64,000 nucleotides of DNA, from positions 1,054,001-1,118,000 of the forward strand of contig NZ_NEVU01000001.1 in assembly GCF_002261355.1 (NCBI RefSeq). Reading direction: 5' to 3'. Of the stretch, positions 8,000-16,564 are shown in pieces. The DNA is from Bordetella genomosp. 12 (GTDB taxonomy: Bacteria; Pseudomonadota; Gammaproteobacteria; Burkholderiales; Burkholderiaceae_B). The position numbers and the translations under genes were made by a program. Under the pieces are notes generated by a model, which was not told where the DNA came from, ran no database searches, and saw nothing but the letters and a program-made list of their open reading frames with translations. Each line of letters opens with the position of its first letter. Within the stretch, counting starts at the first letter, position 1.

Positions 8000-10900
8000 G
8001 GGGTCGCGGCCCCGTCACGGTTGAGCTGCTGCAATTGCTGCATGATCTGTTTCTGCGACAGCAGCGACAGATCCACGACTTCGCGGGCCTGCGCCACGTA
8101 ATAGGCCAGTTGCTCATCGCTGCGCGTGAGCGATTTGGCCAGCGCCGCTTCGATGCGCTCGAGCTGGCCGATCAGCTTGCCATTGGCCTGGTCGAAGCCT
8201 TGCACCGCGGCTTCCAGGGCCGCGCCCAGGCTGCCGACCTCGGCCGCGCTGCTGGTGACCTGGCTGGCGACTTCGCCCAGTTTGCCGGTTTCCCCTTCGA
8301 GGTGTTCGGTAAAGCGTTGGCCCACGCGCCCGAGCAGTTCGGCCGAGGAGGCCACCAGGGCATCGACCGCGCCGCGCTGCTCGTGGCTGGCGTGATTGAT
8401 GGCCTGCAGCAGGGTGTCCACGGTGTCGAGCAGGTGGCCGCGTTCCTGCAGCATGGCGTTGTCGCGCACCATGCTGTCGGAGAGTTTTTCGCGCAGTTCG
8501 GCCACCATGGCGGCGGCCGCCTTGGGCGCCTGCGACGCCGCTTCGAGCAACTGCTCCATGTCGGCGATCATGCGTTGCGATTGCGCCTCGGCCTGGCGGG
8601 TGATGCCGCCCACGGCTGCCGAGAAGTCATCGCAGATTTCCTGCTGGCGGGCCAGCGTGCGATTGCCCGTGCTCTCCCAGTCGGCGCGCAGCGCGGCGGC
8701 CACGCCGGCCAGCGATTCGGTCCAGGCGGCCAGGCGCGCCTCGTCGCGGGTGGCCAGCTCGCCGTGCAGGCGGCCATGCGCCTGGTCGACCGTGACCAGC
8801 AGCGCGGCGGCGTGCGACTCGAAACGCTCGGCGGCGGCATCCAGGGCGGCGCGATGGGCGTCGGCCAGGGTGGCGCTGGCTGCGTCGTGCCGGCCCAGGG
8901 CTTCGTGCCAGGCCTGCGCCAGTTGCTCGTTGGTGTGATCCAGGCGGCTGGCCACGTTGTCGACCAGACCGCTGGCGCGCTGGTCGAAGGCGGTGGAGAA
9001 GTCCTGCAGCGTGGCGCGCAGCCCCTCGGTCAGGCGGGCCTGGTCTTGCGCCTGCCCGGCCAGGGCGGCCTGCCAGTGCTGCAGGGTGGCCGCCGTGTCC
9101 TGCGAGACGGTCTGGGCCGCGCCTTCCAGGCGGCGGGCGATGCCGTCGATCAGCGTGCCCGAGCGGGTTTCGAAGGTGGCCGCGAAGTGCTCCAGCGCGG
9201 CGCGCAGTTGCTGGGCGGCCTCCTGCTGGCCGCGTTGCTGTTCGCTCAGCGCGCCTTGCCAGGCGCCCAGCGCGGTCTGCACCTGGCCGGCGATGGCGCC
9301 GGCCGTGCCATCCAGGCGCGCGCCCACGCGCTCGAGCAGCCCTTCGGCGCGGCTGTCAAAGCCCGTGCTGAACTGCGTCAGCGCGGCGCGCAGGTCCTGC
9401 GTGAGCGTGGTCTGCGCCACCTGTTGTTCGGCCAGGGCCGCCTTCCAGATATCGGCCACGCCGGCCGTGGTCAGGGCGACACTGTCCGTGGTGCTGGCCA
9501 GCCGGGCCGCCACGTCGTCGAGCAACTGGCTCGAGCGGCTCTCGAACGTAGCCGCGAAACGGGCCAGGGCGGCATCGAGCCGTTCGGCCTGGGTGGCCTG
9601 TCCCTGTTGCTGCTGCTCCAGCGCCTGCGTCCAGGCCTGGGCGGTGTGCTGCGCGCCGGCGGCCAGCGCCGCGGTGGTCTGCGTCAAGCGGTCGGCGACC
9701 GACTCCACCAGGGCGGTCGCGCGCTGATCGAAGTTCGCGGTGAATTGCTCCAGCGCGCCGTGCAGATGCTGATTCAGGGCCTGATTGGCGTGGCGCTGGC
9801 CATCCAGCGCGGCCGACCAGCCGCTGGCCGTGTCTTCGGTGCTGGCCGCCAGCGTGGCGGCCGTGGCGTCCAGGCGCGTCGAGACGTCGGCCAGCAAGGA
9901 CGAGGCCCGGCCGTCGAAACTTGCGCCGAATTGCTCCAGCGTGGCGCGCAGATCCTGGTTGAGCGCCTGGTTGGCGCGCTGTTGTTCGCTCAGCGCCTGG
10001 CTCCAGTTGCCGGCCAGGGCCGCGCTGGTTTGCTCCAGACGCGCCGACAGCCCATCCATTTGCTGCTGCAGCGCCTGGGTGACGGTGTCGCGCCAGGCGC
10101 TGGTTTCGCGGGCCAGCGTCTGCATGGTGGTCTGCACCGCCGGCTGAATGGCCGCACCGGCGGCCTGGGCGCTTTCGGCCACGCTGTGCGTGAGCGCGGT
10201 TTCGACCGAGTGGGCCAGGCGCGTATAGACCGTTTCGGTCTTGCCGTGAAAGGCCTGCTGGCCGTCCAGCAGGCGCTGGTTCAGCGCCTGGCTCTGGCTT
10301 TCCATCGAGGCCATCAGGGCGGCCAGGCGGTCGGCCAGCAGGGGCAGCGCGTCGGCCTGGCTGCGCAGCAGCCGGAAACTCTCTTCGCGCTGATGGGCCA
10401 GCGAGTAGCCGCGCAGGGTGGTGGCGGCCTTGGTGTCGAGCGATTCGCCTGCCTGCAGGCGGGCACGCCGGCACAGGGCCGAGAGCAGGCCCAGCATGGC
10501 CGAGGCGGCGACACCGGCGACCGAGGTGCCGAAGGCAAAGCCCAGTCCCTTGACTGGCGCGGCCAGCGAGGCGCGCATGGCACTCAGGTCGGTGGCGCTT
10601 TCGAGCGCCAGCCCGGTGCCGCGCAGGGTGGCGACCATGCCCAGGAAGGTGCCCAGCATGCCCAGCAGAACCAGCAGGCCGACCAGGTAAGGGGTCAGGG
10701 CCGGGGCGGGCAGGCCGGCGCGTTCGCCCTCGATGCGCAGCCGCACCGCATTGCGCAGGCCGGCCGGCAGGCGCTCGAGCCAGCCGCCCAGTTGGGCGGG
10801 CGCTTCGGTCAGTTGTTCCAGCGCCTGCGTGAGCCGGCGGGTGGCCTGCTGATACTGCATCAGCTCCAGCGCGCCGGCCAGATAGCACACCCCGATCAGC

Positions 10901-11007
10901 GCGGTGACGGACAGGGCCAGGGGATTGCTGCCGAGATAGCCGGCGCCGATCCAGCCGATGGCGGCCAGGCCGACGAGAAAGACGATGAGATGGAGGATGC
11001 GGGTCAT
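7996..11007 (-). CDS. DUF802 protein: MotA/ExbB/ZorA-like channel with a very long repeat tail
   Basis: A 1003-residue protein. Hydrophobic helices lie at about 4-24, 30-48, 106-128 and 153-178. The last two read LLVLLGMLGTFLGMVATL and GLGFAFGTSVAGVAASAML, the MotA/TolQ/ExbB-type core with the conserved GTS. The remaining ~800 residues are Ala/Gln-rich and helical, without other domains. Residues 338-647 are five consecutive exactly 62-residue repeats, with two decayed copies after them. The gene starts 10 bp after the DUF3348 stop and overlaps the MotB-like gene. ZorA of Zorya systems has the same plan (membrane motor plus long tail), but this tail is longer and repetitive. Probably inner membrane with a cytoplasmic tail. 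Confidence 0.88.
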   Translation of the reverse strand: MTRILHLIVFLVGLAAIGWIGAGYLGSNPLALSVTALIGVCYLAGALELMQYQQATRRLTQALEQLTEAPAQLGGWLERLPAGLRNAVRLRIEGERAGLPAPALTPYLVGLLVLLGMLGTFLGMVATLRGTGLALESATDLSAMRASLAAPVKGLGFAFGTSVAGVAASAMLGLLSALCRRARLQAGESLDTKAATTLRGYSLAHQREESFRLLRSQADALPLLADRLAALMASMESQSQALNQRLLDGQQAFHGKTETVYTRLAHSVETALTHSVAESAQAAGAAIQPAVQTTMQTLARETSAWRDTVTQALQQQMDGLSARLEQTSAALAGNWSQALSEQQRANQALNQDLRATLEQFGASFDGRASSLLADVSTRLDATAATLAASTEDTASGWSAALDGQRHANQALNQHLHGALEQFTANFDQRATALVESVADRLTQTTAALAAGAQHTAQAWTQALEQQQQGQATQAERLDAALARFAATFESRSSQLLDDVAARLASTTDSVALTTAGVADIWKAALAEQQVAQTTLTQDLRAALTQFSTGFDSRAEGLLERVGARLDGTAGAIAGQVQTALGAWQGALSEQQRGQQEAAQQLRAALEHFAATFETRSGTLIDGIARRLEGAAQTVSQDTAATLQHWQAALAGQAQDQARLTEGLRATLQDFSTAFDQRASGLVDNVASRLDHTNEQLAQAWHEALGRHDAASATLADAHRAALDAAAERFESHAAALLVTVDQAHGRLHGELATRDEARLAAWTESLAGVAAALRADWESTGNRTLARQQEICDDFSAAVGGITRQAEAQSQRMIADMEQLLEAASQAPKAAAAMVAELREKLSDSMVRDNAMLQERGHLLDTVDTLLQAINHASHEQRGAVDALVASSAELLGRVGQRFTEHLEGETGKLGEVASQVTSSAAEVGSLGAALEAAVQGFDQANGKLIGQLERIEAALAKSLTRSDEQLAYYVAQAREVVDLSLLSQKQIMQQLQQLNRDGAATP
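9067..9996 (-). repeat. Five tandem 186-bp coding repeats (62 residues each)
   Basis: Residues 338-399, 400-461, 462-523, 524-585 and 586-647 of the DUF802 protein align without gaps. Each unit starts with A-L, has F-[DE]-x-R at unit positions 27-30, R-L at 41-42 and a Trp at position 60 (SGW, QAW, DIW, GAW, QHW). Copies are diverged in DNA but constant in length. A sixth unit (from 648) is shortened, and a seventh is degenerate. Confidence 0.85.
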
Positions 11008-11017
11008 GAGGGCCTGA

Positions 11018-11713
11018 TTAGCGGGCGCGAAGGGCGGCTAACAGCCCTTCGACCGGTTGTAGTCGAACATCGAGTTCGGCGAGCAATACGCTCTGCATGT
11101 CCTTGCGGAAACGGTCCAGCCAGCTGCCCGGGCGGGCGTCTGGCTGTTCGGCCAGCGCGGCGGCCTCGGCCTCGCGCAGGCGATTGAAATGCTTCTCCAG
11201 CAGGCCGGGCACGGTGGCCAGCAGGCTGCGTTCACGCGGCAAGAGGCCGCGTTCCATGATGGCATCCATCACGGCCAGCTGGGTCAGCGCCGGCGTGGTG
11301 GTGGCCAGGGTGGCGCGCAGACGGGTGCGCAGATTGCCGATGCGCGTCTCCATGGTCTGCTGCAGCGCCAGATAGAGTTGCCGGTACGTTCTGTAATCGT
11401 CTTCGGCAGGCGCGTCCTTGGCCTGAAAGGGCGAGGGGCCGCGCTGCTTGATGTCGCGGGCGATCGCGTTGGACAAACCGGTGCGCAACAGGACTAGATC
11501 ACGCTCCTGAACCCGGTCCAGGCGGGCCTCGCCGGGCAAGGGCTTGCTGCGTAACGCCGCGGCCAGCGCAAGCCCGTCCGTCCAGCCCAGCCATTGGCTG
11601 AGACGGTCCGAGAGGAGTTGTCCAGAGTCGGGAACATCGGCGTCGGTCAATCGGGTCAGCAGACGGATGAAAGCCGGTCCGCCAACGCCGGGGCGCCGGG
11701 GCGATTGCACCAT
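11018..11713 (-). CDS. DUF3348 family protein, first gene of the motor-like operon
   Basis: A 231-residue, largely helical soluble protein. The N-terminal FIRLLTRLTDADVPDSGQLL and LSDRLSQWLGWTDGLALAAAL segments are what I recall as typical of DUF3348. It is followed 10 bp later by the DUF802 motor-like gene, so the order is DUF3348, DUF802, OmpA-like, DUF2894. No SD is seen before ATG 11713. Function is unknown; it may be a cytoplasmic partner of the long tail. The promoter must lie in the 248-bp divergent region shared with the chemotaxis receptor gene. Confidence 0.78.
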   Translation of the reverse strand: MVQSPRRPGVGGPAFIRLLTRLTDADVPDSGQLLSDRLSQWLGWTDGLALAAALRSKPLPGEARLDRVQERDLVLLRTGLSNAIARDIKQRGPSPFQAKDAPAEDDYRTYRQLYLALQQTMETRIGNLRTRLRATLATTTPALTQLAVMDAIMERGLLPRERSLLATVPGLLEKHFNRLREAEAAALAEQPDARPGSWLDRFRKDMQSVLLAELDVRLQPVEGLLAALRAR

Positions 11714-11843
11714 GCAGCAGAACCAAAAAGCCAGGAGTTTACACGCGCCAGCGGGCCGGGCCGCGATGCAGGGCCGACCGGCCCGCGCTTTGCCCGGGGC
11801 GCCGGGCGGGATGGACGGGGCGCAGGCCCTGCGGCGCGCGGCC

Positions 11844-11870
11844 TAAACCGGCCCGGCTTGATGCCGATCA
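11844..11870 (+). promoter_or_regulatory. Candidate FliA (sigma-28) promoter
   Basis: TAAA (11844-11847), a 15-bp spacer and GCCGATCA (11863-11870) match the flagellar sigma consensus TAAA-N15-GCCGATAA, with one mismatch in the -10. It lies about 92 bp before the chemotaxis receptor ATG, the expected class of target. The rest of the 11714-11961 gap shows an AT-rich stretch (about 11913-11955) and the SD AGGCGAGG. Confidence 0.6.
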
Positions 11871-11961
11871 AGCGCGGGCCTGTCGGACGGGCCGGCAGAC
11901 TTGCTCGGACTGATGTACATATATATAAGTTGTAGCAATTGTTCACATAAAAAGGCGAGGC

Positions 11962-13575
11962 ATGAAGTTGCGTGATTGCGGGATAGGCGTGCGTCTGGGG
12001 GCGACGATCTGGATATTGCTGGTGCTCATGGGCGCCATGATGGCGGCGAGCCTGTGGGGGGTGGGGCAGATGGACCGGGCGGGCGACCGCCTGCATTTGG
12101 CCATGCAGCGGGCGGCGCTGGCCACGGAGTGGCAGGGGCTGCTGGATGCGCACACGGAGGCGGTGGCGGCTTTTCTGCAGACAGCCGACGCCCAGGAACA
12201 GGATCGCCTGAACGCCAAGTTCGCCGAGCAGACCCGCCGCAGCGATGCGATCAAGGCGGAGTTGCAGGCCGAGGCCGGGGCCCAATACGAGCCGATTCTG
12301 GGCGCCATCGCCGCGTCGATGGCGCAGTACCGGCAGGTGCGGGCCGAGGCCGCGCAACGCAAGCAGCGCGGCGCGGCGGCAGGCGATGCCGGGTTCGGCG
12401 CGCTGGTGAGCGGGCAATTGCGGCCCACCATGCAGGCCTATATCGCCGCGGTGGGGCGCTACGGCGCGCTGGCGCGCCAGGAGGCGGCGCAGGCCGGCGA
12501 ACAGGTGGATCAGGTGGCGGGCCTGATGCGCAATCTGCTGCTCGGCCTGGGGGCGGCGGTGCTGGGCCTGGGCGGCCTGCTGGGGTGGCGGGTCACGCGC
12601 AGCATCGTGCGGCCCATCGCCCATGCCGTGCGCATCGCCGAGACCGTCGCCACGGGCGACCTGACCCAGCGCATCGACGTGCCCGGCAAGGACGAAACCG
12701 GCCGGTTGTTGCTCGCGTTGCGCGACATGAACGGCCAACTGGCGCGGACGGTGGCGGGGATCCGGGCCGGGGCGGAAAGCATCTCGGCGGCCTCAGGGCA
12801 GATCGCCGCCGGCAATGGCGACCTGTCGGCGCGCACCGAAGAACAGGCGGCCGCGCTGGAAGAAAGCGCCGCGTCCATGGAGGAGCTGGCCAGCACCGTG
12901 CGGCAGAACGCCGACCATGCGCAGCAGGCCAATGCGCTGGCGGCCGGCGCCTCGCAAGTGGCGTTGCGCGGCGGGCGGGCCGTGGCCGATGTGGTCGACA
13001 CGATGCAGGCCATTTCGGCCAGCTCGCGCCGGATCGCGGAAATCGTGGGCGTGATCGACGGCATCGCCTTTCAGACCAATATTCTGGCGCTGAATGCGGC
13101 GGTCGAAGCCGCGCGTGCCGGCGAGCAGGGCAAGGGCTTTGCCGTGGTGGCCGCCGAAGTCAGGACGCTGGCGCAGCGCAGCGCCAGCGCGGCCAAGGAG
13201 ATCAAGGCCCTGATCGAGGATTCGTCGGGCAAGGTGGCCGACGGCGCGCGTCAGGTCGACAGCGCCGGCGCGACCATGCAGGAAATCGTCGCGGCGGTCA
13301 CGCGGGTGGCCGACATCATGGGCGACATCCAGGCCGCGTCGGCCGAGCAGTCCGCGGGGATCGAGCAGATCAACCAGGCGGTGGCGCAGATGGATATGGG
13401 CACGCAGCAAAACGCGGCGCTGGTCGAGCAAGCGGCCGCGGCGTCGGGCGCGCTGCAGGATCAGGCGGGCGAGCTGGTGCGCTCGGTGCGCGCTTTTACG
13501 CTGGCCGCCACACCGCAGCCGGCAGGCGGGCTGGCCTTGCCCGGCGGGCAGCCCCTGACGGCGCTGCCGGCCTGA
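11962..13575 (+). CDS. Methyl-accepting chemotaxis protein (Tar/Tsr class)
   Basis: A 537-residue receptor. TM1 is at about 11-33, a four-helix-bundle periplasmic sensor at 34-188, TM2 at about 190-209 and HAMP at 210-262. A cytoplasmic coiled coil follows with the invariant hairpin tip centred on 360-408 ([20 protein letters not shown]). The sensor type is the generic 4HB MCP fold, so the ligand cannot be named. The C-terminus lacks the NWETF-like CheR/CheB tether. A strong SD (AGGCGAGG) precedes ATG 11962 and a FliA-type promoter lies upstream. Confidence 0.93.
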   Translation: MKLRDCGIGVRLGATIWILLVLMGAMMAASLWGVGQMDRAGDRLHLAMQRAALATEWQGLLDAHTEAVAAFLQTADAQEQDRLNAKFAEQTRRSDAIKAELQAEAGAQYEPILGAIAASMAQYRQVRAEAAQRKQRGAAAGDAGFGALVSGQLRPTMQAYIAAVGRYGALARQEAAQAGEQVDQVAGLMRNLLLGLGAAVLGLGGLLGWRVTRSIVRPIAHAVRIAETVATGDLTQRIDVPGKDETGRLLLALRDMNGQLARTVAGIRAGAESISAASGQIAAGNGDLSARTEEQAAALEESAASMEELASTVRQNADHAQQANALAAGASQVALRGGRAVADVVDTMQAISASSRRIAEIVGVIDGIAFQTNILALNAAVEAARAGEQGKGFAVVAAEVRTLAQRSASAAKEIKALIEDSSGKVADGARQVDSAGATMQEIVAAVTRVADIMGDIQAASAEQSAGIEQINQAVAQMDMGTQQNAALVEQAAAASGALQDQAGELVRSVRAFTLAATPQPAGGLALPGGQPLTALPA

Positions 13576-13581
13576 GCCGCC

Positions 13582-13977
13582 TTAGCGGTGGACTTCGGCG
13601 CGCGCCTTGTCCAGATCGTGGCGGGCTTCGTCCAGCTTGCGCTGGGCGCGGGCAATGTCCTTGACCTTGCCCTCGGTTTTCTCTTTGGCCAGTTTGGCCT
13701 CGCGTTCCTGGACTTTGGCCTCGGCCTCCCGGACCTTGTCTTCGCGCTCGCGTTGCAGGCTGGCGTCGTTGCAATCCTGCGCCGAGGCCAGCGCGCGCTC
13801 CAGGCCGCGCAGGCGGTTGGTATTGCCGGCTTCGCGGGCATAGGCCATTTCGCGCTCGATGGCCTGCTTTTTGGCCGCGCAGCCGCGCGGGACTTCCTGG
13901 GCCTGGGTCTGTGCCTGGGCCGTCAGGCTGGCCAGACACAGGGCCAGGGCCAGGGGAGCATGCTTGAGGATGGACAT
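13582..13977 (-). CDS. DUF1090 family periplasmic protein
   Basis: A 131-residue protein with a signal peptide (about 1-22, ending LTAQAQ). The charged helical mature part has two cysteines in the DUF1090 (YqjC-like) pattern: GCAAKKQAIEREMAYAR and QDCNDASLQ. Members are small periplasmic proteins of unknown role, often near envelope-stress genes. GGAG lies 6-7 bp before ATG 13977. It converges with the chemotaxis receptor gene (6 bp between stops) and lies downstream of the FUSC gene with a 44-bp gap. Confidence 0.8.
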   Translation of the reverse strand: MSILKHAPLALALCLASLTAQAQTQAQEVPRGCAAKKQAIEREMAYAREAGNTNRLRGLERALASAQDCNDASLQREREDKVREAEAKVQEREAKLAKEKTEGKVKDIARAQRKLDEARHDLDKARAEVHR

Positions 13978-14021
13978 GAGGGTTCTCCAGACGGGAAGGG
14001 TAATGACCTAGCATACCGGCC

Positions 14022-16073
14022 TTAGCCCCGGTATGGGGGCGCCGCGTCAAAGAAGGCCAGCCGCAGGCCGGCCAGCGCGGCGAGCATCTCGGCCTGGCCG
14101 CTGGCGGGCGGATCGTGCCGCACCTGTGTCAGGGCGGCGTCCAGACAGTGTAGCGCCTGGGCGTCCGGGCCCTCGCGGCGCTTGCGCCGAGCGTCGAACA
14201 GCCGGGCCAGGGCGGCCAGCAGATCGTCCATGGCCGCGCGTGTGGCCAGCGGCAGTTCATCGCGCTGGCGCAGCAGCTCCACCAGATTGACGGCCGCGCC
14301 GAACTCGAAGCTGGTGCGCAAGGCCCGGGCCCGCACCGCCGGCGCGGTGGCGCTGGCGCGCGGGGCGAGCAGGGCGATGCGGTCGTGCAGGCGGCGCGCC
14401 AGCAGGTCACGCGTCAGGCGCAGGCGGCCGCGCGCCACCTCGCTCAGTTCGGCCCAGCCGCCGGCGATCAGGCGGCGCACGCTGGTGTCGGGATTCATCG
14501 CCCGCACGAAGCCGATGATCACGGTGGGCACGGCAAACCCGATCACCGAAGCGATGGCGCCGTTCAGATAGGCATCGAAGGACTCGGTCTGCACGTTGTG
14601 CAGATTCAGCAGCAGGATGATGTTGGCGATCATGGGCAAGGCGATGCCGAAATGCACCATCGATGCCTGCATCATGCCCAGCGGCAGCAGGACCACGGCC
14701 AGCACCATCACCAGCGGCGCGAAATGATGAATCATGGGCAGCACGCCGAACAGATACAACGCCACCACCAGCGCCGACAGCAAGGTGCATTGCACGAAAG
14801 CCTTGAGCGCCGGGACGGGGTCGTCCATGAAGGCCAGAATACAGGAGCCGACCGAGGCCATCTGCACGGCGATGATGCCCGACGGCCAGCCCATGCCGAT
14901 CCAGAGCAGGGCGCAAAAGGCGATGGACAGGGCGGCGGCCGCGCCGCAGCGCAATGCCACGCCATGATCGCGCAATTCCGTCGTGGGCAGATGGCGCGCC
15001 ACGCGGCGGCGCGGGGCATCGCCGCGCTGGATGTGGCGCCACAGATCCTGGGCGTCCTGGCGCAGTTCGATGAGGCGCTCCAGGCGCATGGCCAGGCTGG
15101 CGCGCAGAATCGCCTCCCAGGCGTGCGCGCCTTGCGGGCCCGCGGTCAGCGTCGCTCGGGCCCGCAGGCGCGAGATGGCCGCGCGCAGGGCCTGCAGGTC
15201 GGCCGCGGCGTCACCGTCGGCGGGCGGGCGCAACCAGCGCTCCAGCAAGGTGACCAGGTGCGCGATGTCGGCCGGGCGGGTGGCGCCGGCCAGTCGGGTC
15301 AGGGCGGTCACGCGGTCGGAGATGGCGCCGATGACGGGCAGCATCAGCGACATGCGGTCATGCAGGACGCGCAAGGCGCCTTCGCCGCCGCGTAACTGCG
15401 GTTTTTCGTAGGCCAGATGGACGAAGAAGGTGCGCAGCTCGGCCACGCCGGCGGCCAGTTTCTGCATGTCCTGCGGCAGCCGCTTGCGGCCTTCCGCGCC
15501 GTGCAGGCTGTCGATCAACAGCGTGGCCGAATCGCGCAGCCCGCCCTCGATGCGCGCCGCGATCAGGCCGCCCACATGGCGCGGCAACACCAGATGGCTG
15601 ACCAGCGTGGCGCACAGGATCCCCAGCGTGATCTCCTCGCAGCGCGCCAGCGCGGTATCGAAGACATTGAGCGGCTCGGTCGCGCTGGAGAAGCCGACGA
15701 TGGCGGCGGTGTAGCCCGCCAGCATGAAGACATAGCTGCGCGGCCGCCGGTCCAGCATGGAGACATACATGCACAGGCCCACCCACAGGGCCAGAGTGCC
15801 CGACATGAAGACCGGCGCGTTGACCAGCCGGGGCACCAGCAACACCGCCACGGCCGCCCCCAGCCAGGTGCCGATCACGCGGTAGATGGCCTTGGAGGTC
15901 AGGGCGCCGGACAGGGGGTGGGCGATGATGTAGGCCGTGGCCATGGCCCAGGCCGGGCGCTGCAGGTCCAGGCAGAGCGACACGTAGAGCGCCAGCATGG
16001 CGGCGATGAAGTTCTTGGCGGAGAAAATCGCATCGCTCACGCTGGGGCGATAGGTCAGGACTTTCGCGATCAT
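14022..16073 (-). CDS. FUSC family efflux protein (AaeB-like)
   Basis: A 683-residue inner-membrane protein with two hydrophobic halves (about 15-170 and 360-520). Each half is followed by a helical cytoplasmic domain, the layout of aromatic-acid exporter AaeB/FUSC proteins. The first half contains AYIIAHPLSGALTSKAIYR and the YRVIGTWLGA segment typical of the family. It is translationally coupled to the MarR gene upstream (ATG overlaps its stop by 4 bp). No AaeA-like membrane fusion protein is adjacent. Likely exports aromatic carboxylates or similar stressors, controlled by that MarR protein (inference). Confidence 0.84.
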   Translation of the reverse strand: MIAKVLTYRPSVSDAIFSAKNFIAAMLALYVSLCLDLQRPAWAMATAYIIAHPLSGALTSKAIYRVIGTWLGAAVAVLLVPRLVNAPVFMSGTLALWVGLCMYVSMLDRRPRSYVFMLAGYTAAIVGFSSATEPLNVFDTALARCEEITLGILCATLVSHLVLPRHVGGLIAARIEGGLRDSATLLIDSLHGAEGRKRLPQDMQKLAAGVAELRTFFVHLAYEKPQLRGGEGALRVLHDRMSLMLPVIGAISDRVTALTRLAGATRPADIAHLVTLLERWLRPPADGDAAADLQALRAAISRLRARATLTAGPQGAHAWEAILRASLAMRLERLIELRQDAQDLWRHIQRGDAPRRRVARHLPTTELRDHGVALRCGAAAALSIAFCALLWIGMGWPSGIIAVQMASVGSCILAFMDDPVPALKAFVQCTLLSALVVALYLFGVLPMIHHFAPLVMVLAVVLLPLGMMQASMVHFGIALPMIANIILLLNLHNVQTESFDAYLNGAIASVIGFAVPTVIIGFVRAMNPDTSVRRLIAGGWAELSEVARGRLRLTRDLLARRLHDRIALLAPRASATAPAVRARALRTSFEFGAAVNLVELLRQRDELPLATRAAMDDLLAALARLFDARRKRREGPDAQALHCLDAALTQVRHDPPASGQAEMLAALAGLRLAFFDAAPPYRG

Positions 16074-16525
16074 GCCTCGGGGCCGGCGGTGTTGAGGGTT
16101 TCCAGGCGCGCCTGGACGGCGCGCAGCACGCGTTCGGCGATGCGCAGTTCGGCGGGATCGATGCCATGGACCACCTCGGCACGCACCCGGTCGACGATGC
16201 GGGCGATATCGGCCGCTTTGGCCTGGCCGCCGGCCGTCAGGGTGACGCAGCGTGCGCGCCGGTCGTCGGGGTCGGCCAGCCGCTCGATCAGGCCGGCGGC
16301 TTCCAGCGCGTCGATGACGCGCACCAGGGAGGCGCCCTCGATGCCGATTTCGTCGGCCAGCACGCCCTGGCGCAGCGGCACGCCATGCACGCGCAGCACC
16401 AGCAGCGGCCAGGCGGTCGCCTGCGACAGGCCCTCATTGGCCAGCGCCTGATCGATGCGTTTGCGCCATTGGCGGCCGCTATTGACCAGCAGGCGGCCAA
16501 TGGACGGCGGAGGCGAGGCGGACAT
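16070..16525 (-). CDS. MarR family regulator of the FUSC exporter
   Basis: A 151-residue MarR protein. The winged helix spans about 45-115, with EGASLVRVIDALEAAGLIER as recognition region and DPDDRRARCVTLTAGG as wing. ATG 16525 is chosen because GGAGT lies 6 bp upstream; an ATG at 16540 would add five residues and lacks an SD. Operon order is marR then FUSC exporter, so substrate-responsive control of the exporter is likely. A promoter/operator candidate lies immediately upstream at 16540-16564. Confidence 0.85.
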   Translation of the reverse strand: MSASPPPSIGRLLVNSGRQWRKRIDQALANEGLSQATAWPLLVLRVHGVPLRQGVLADEIGIEGASLVRVIDALEAAGLIERLADPDDRRARCVTLTAGGQAKAADIARIVDRVRAEVVHGIDPAELRIAERVLRAVQARLETLNTAGPEA

Positions 16526-16539
16526 GGCAAACTCCGTCA

Positions 16540-16564
16540 TTTAGTTAGAATGCTAAATATTATA
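16540..16564 (-). promoter_or_regulatory. Promoter and candidate MarR operator for marR-FUSC
   Basis: On the minus strand a perfect TATAAT (16564-16559) precedes the inverted repeat TTTAG-N8-CTAAA (arms 16540-16544 and 16553-16557). The repeat lies over the expected transcription start and next to the marR start codon. This fits autorepression. Confidence 0.55.

Noticed and set aside
9067-9996. CRISPR array or DNA satellite in the repeat region
   Set aside because: The 186-bp periodicity is in coding sequence, diverged at DNA level and without unique spacers.
8035-11187. A 1050-codon open frame on the + strand across the DUF802 gene
   Set aside because: It mirrors the codon repeats of the minus-strand gene, has Gln/Gly/Arg-rich low-complexity translation and no domain. 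High GC removes stops in this antisense frame.
6751-11713. Calling the operon a true Zorya system
   Set aside because: The ZorA/ZorB-like pair is present but ZorC, ZorD (helicase) and ZorE (nuclease) are not, and the flanking genes are DUF3348 and DUF2894. Only a ZorAB-like motor is supported.
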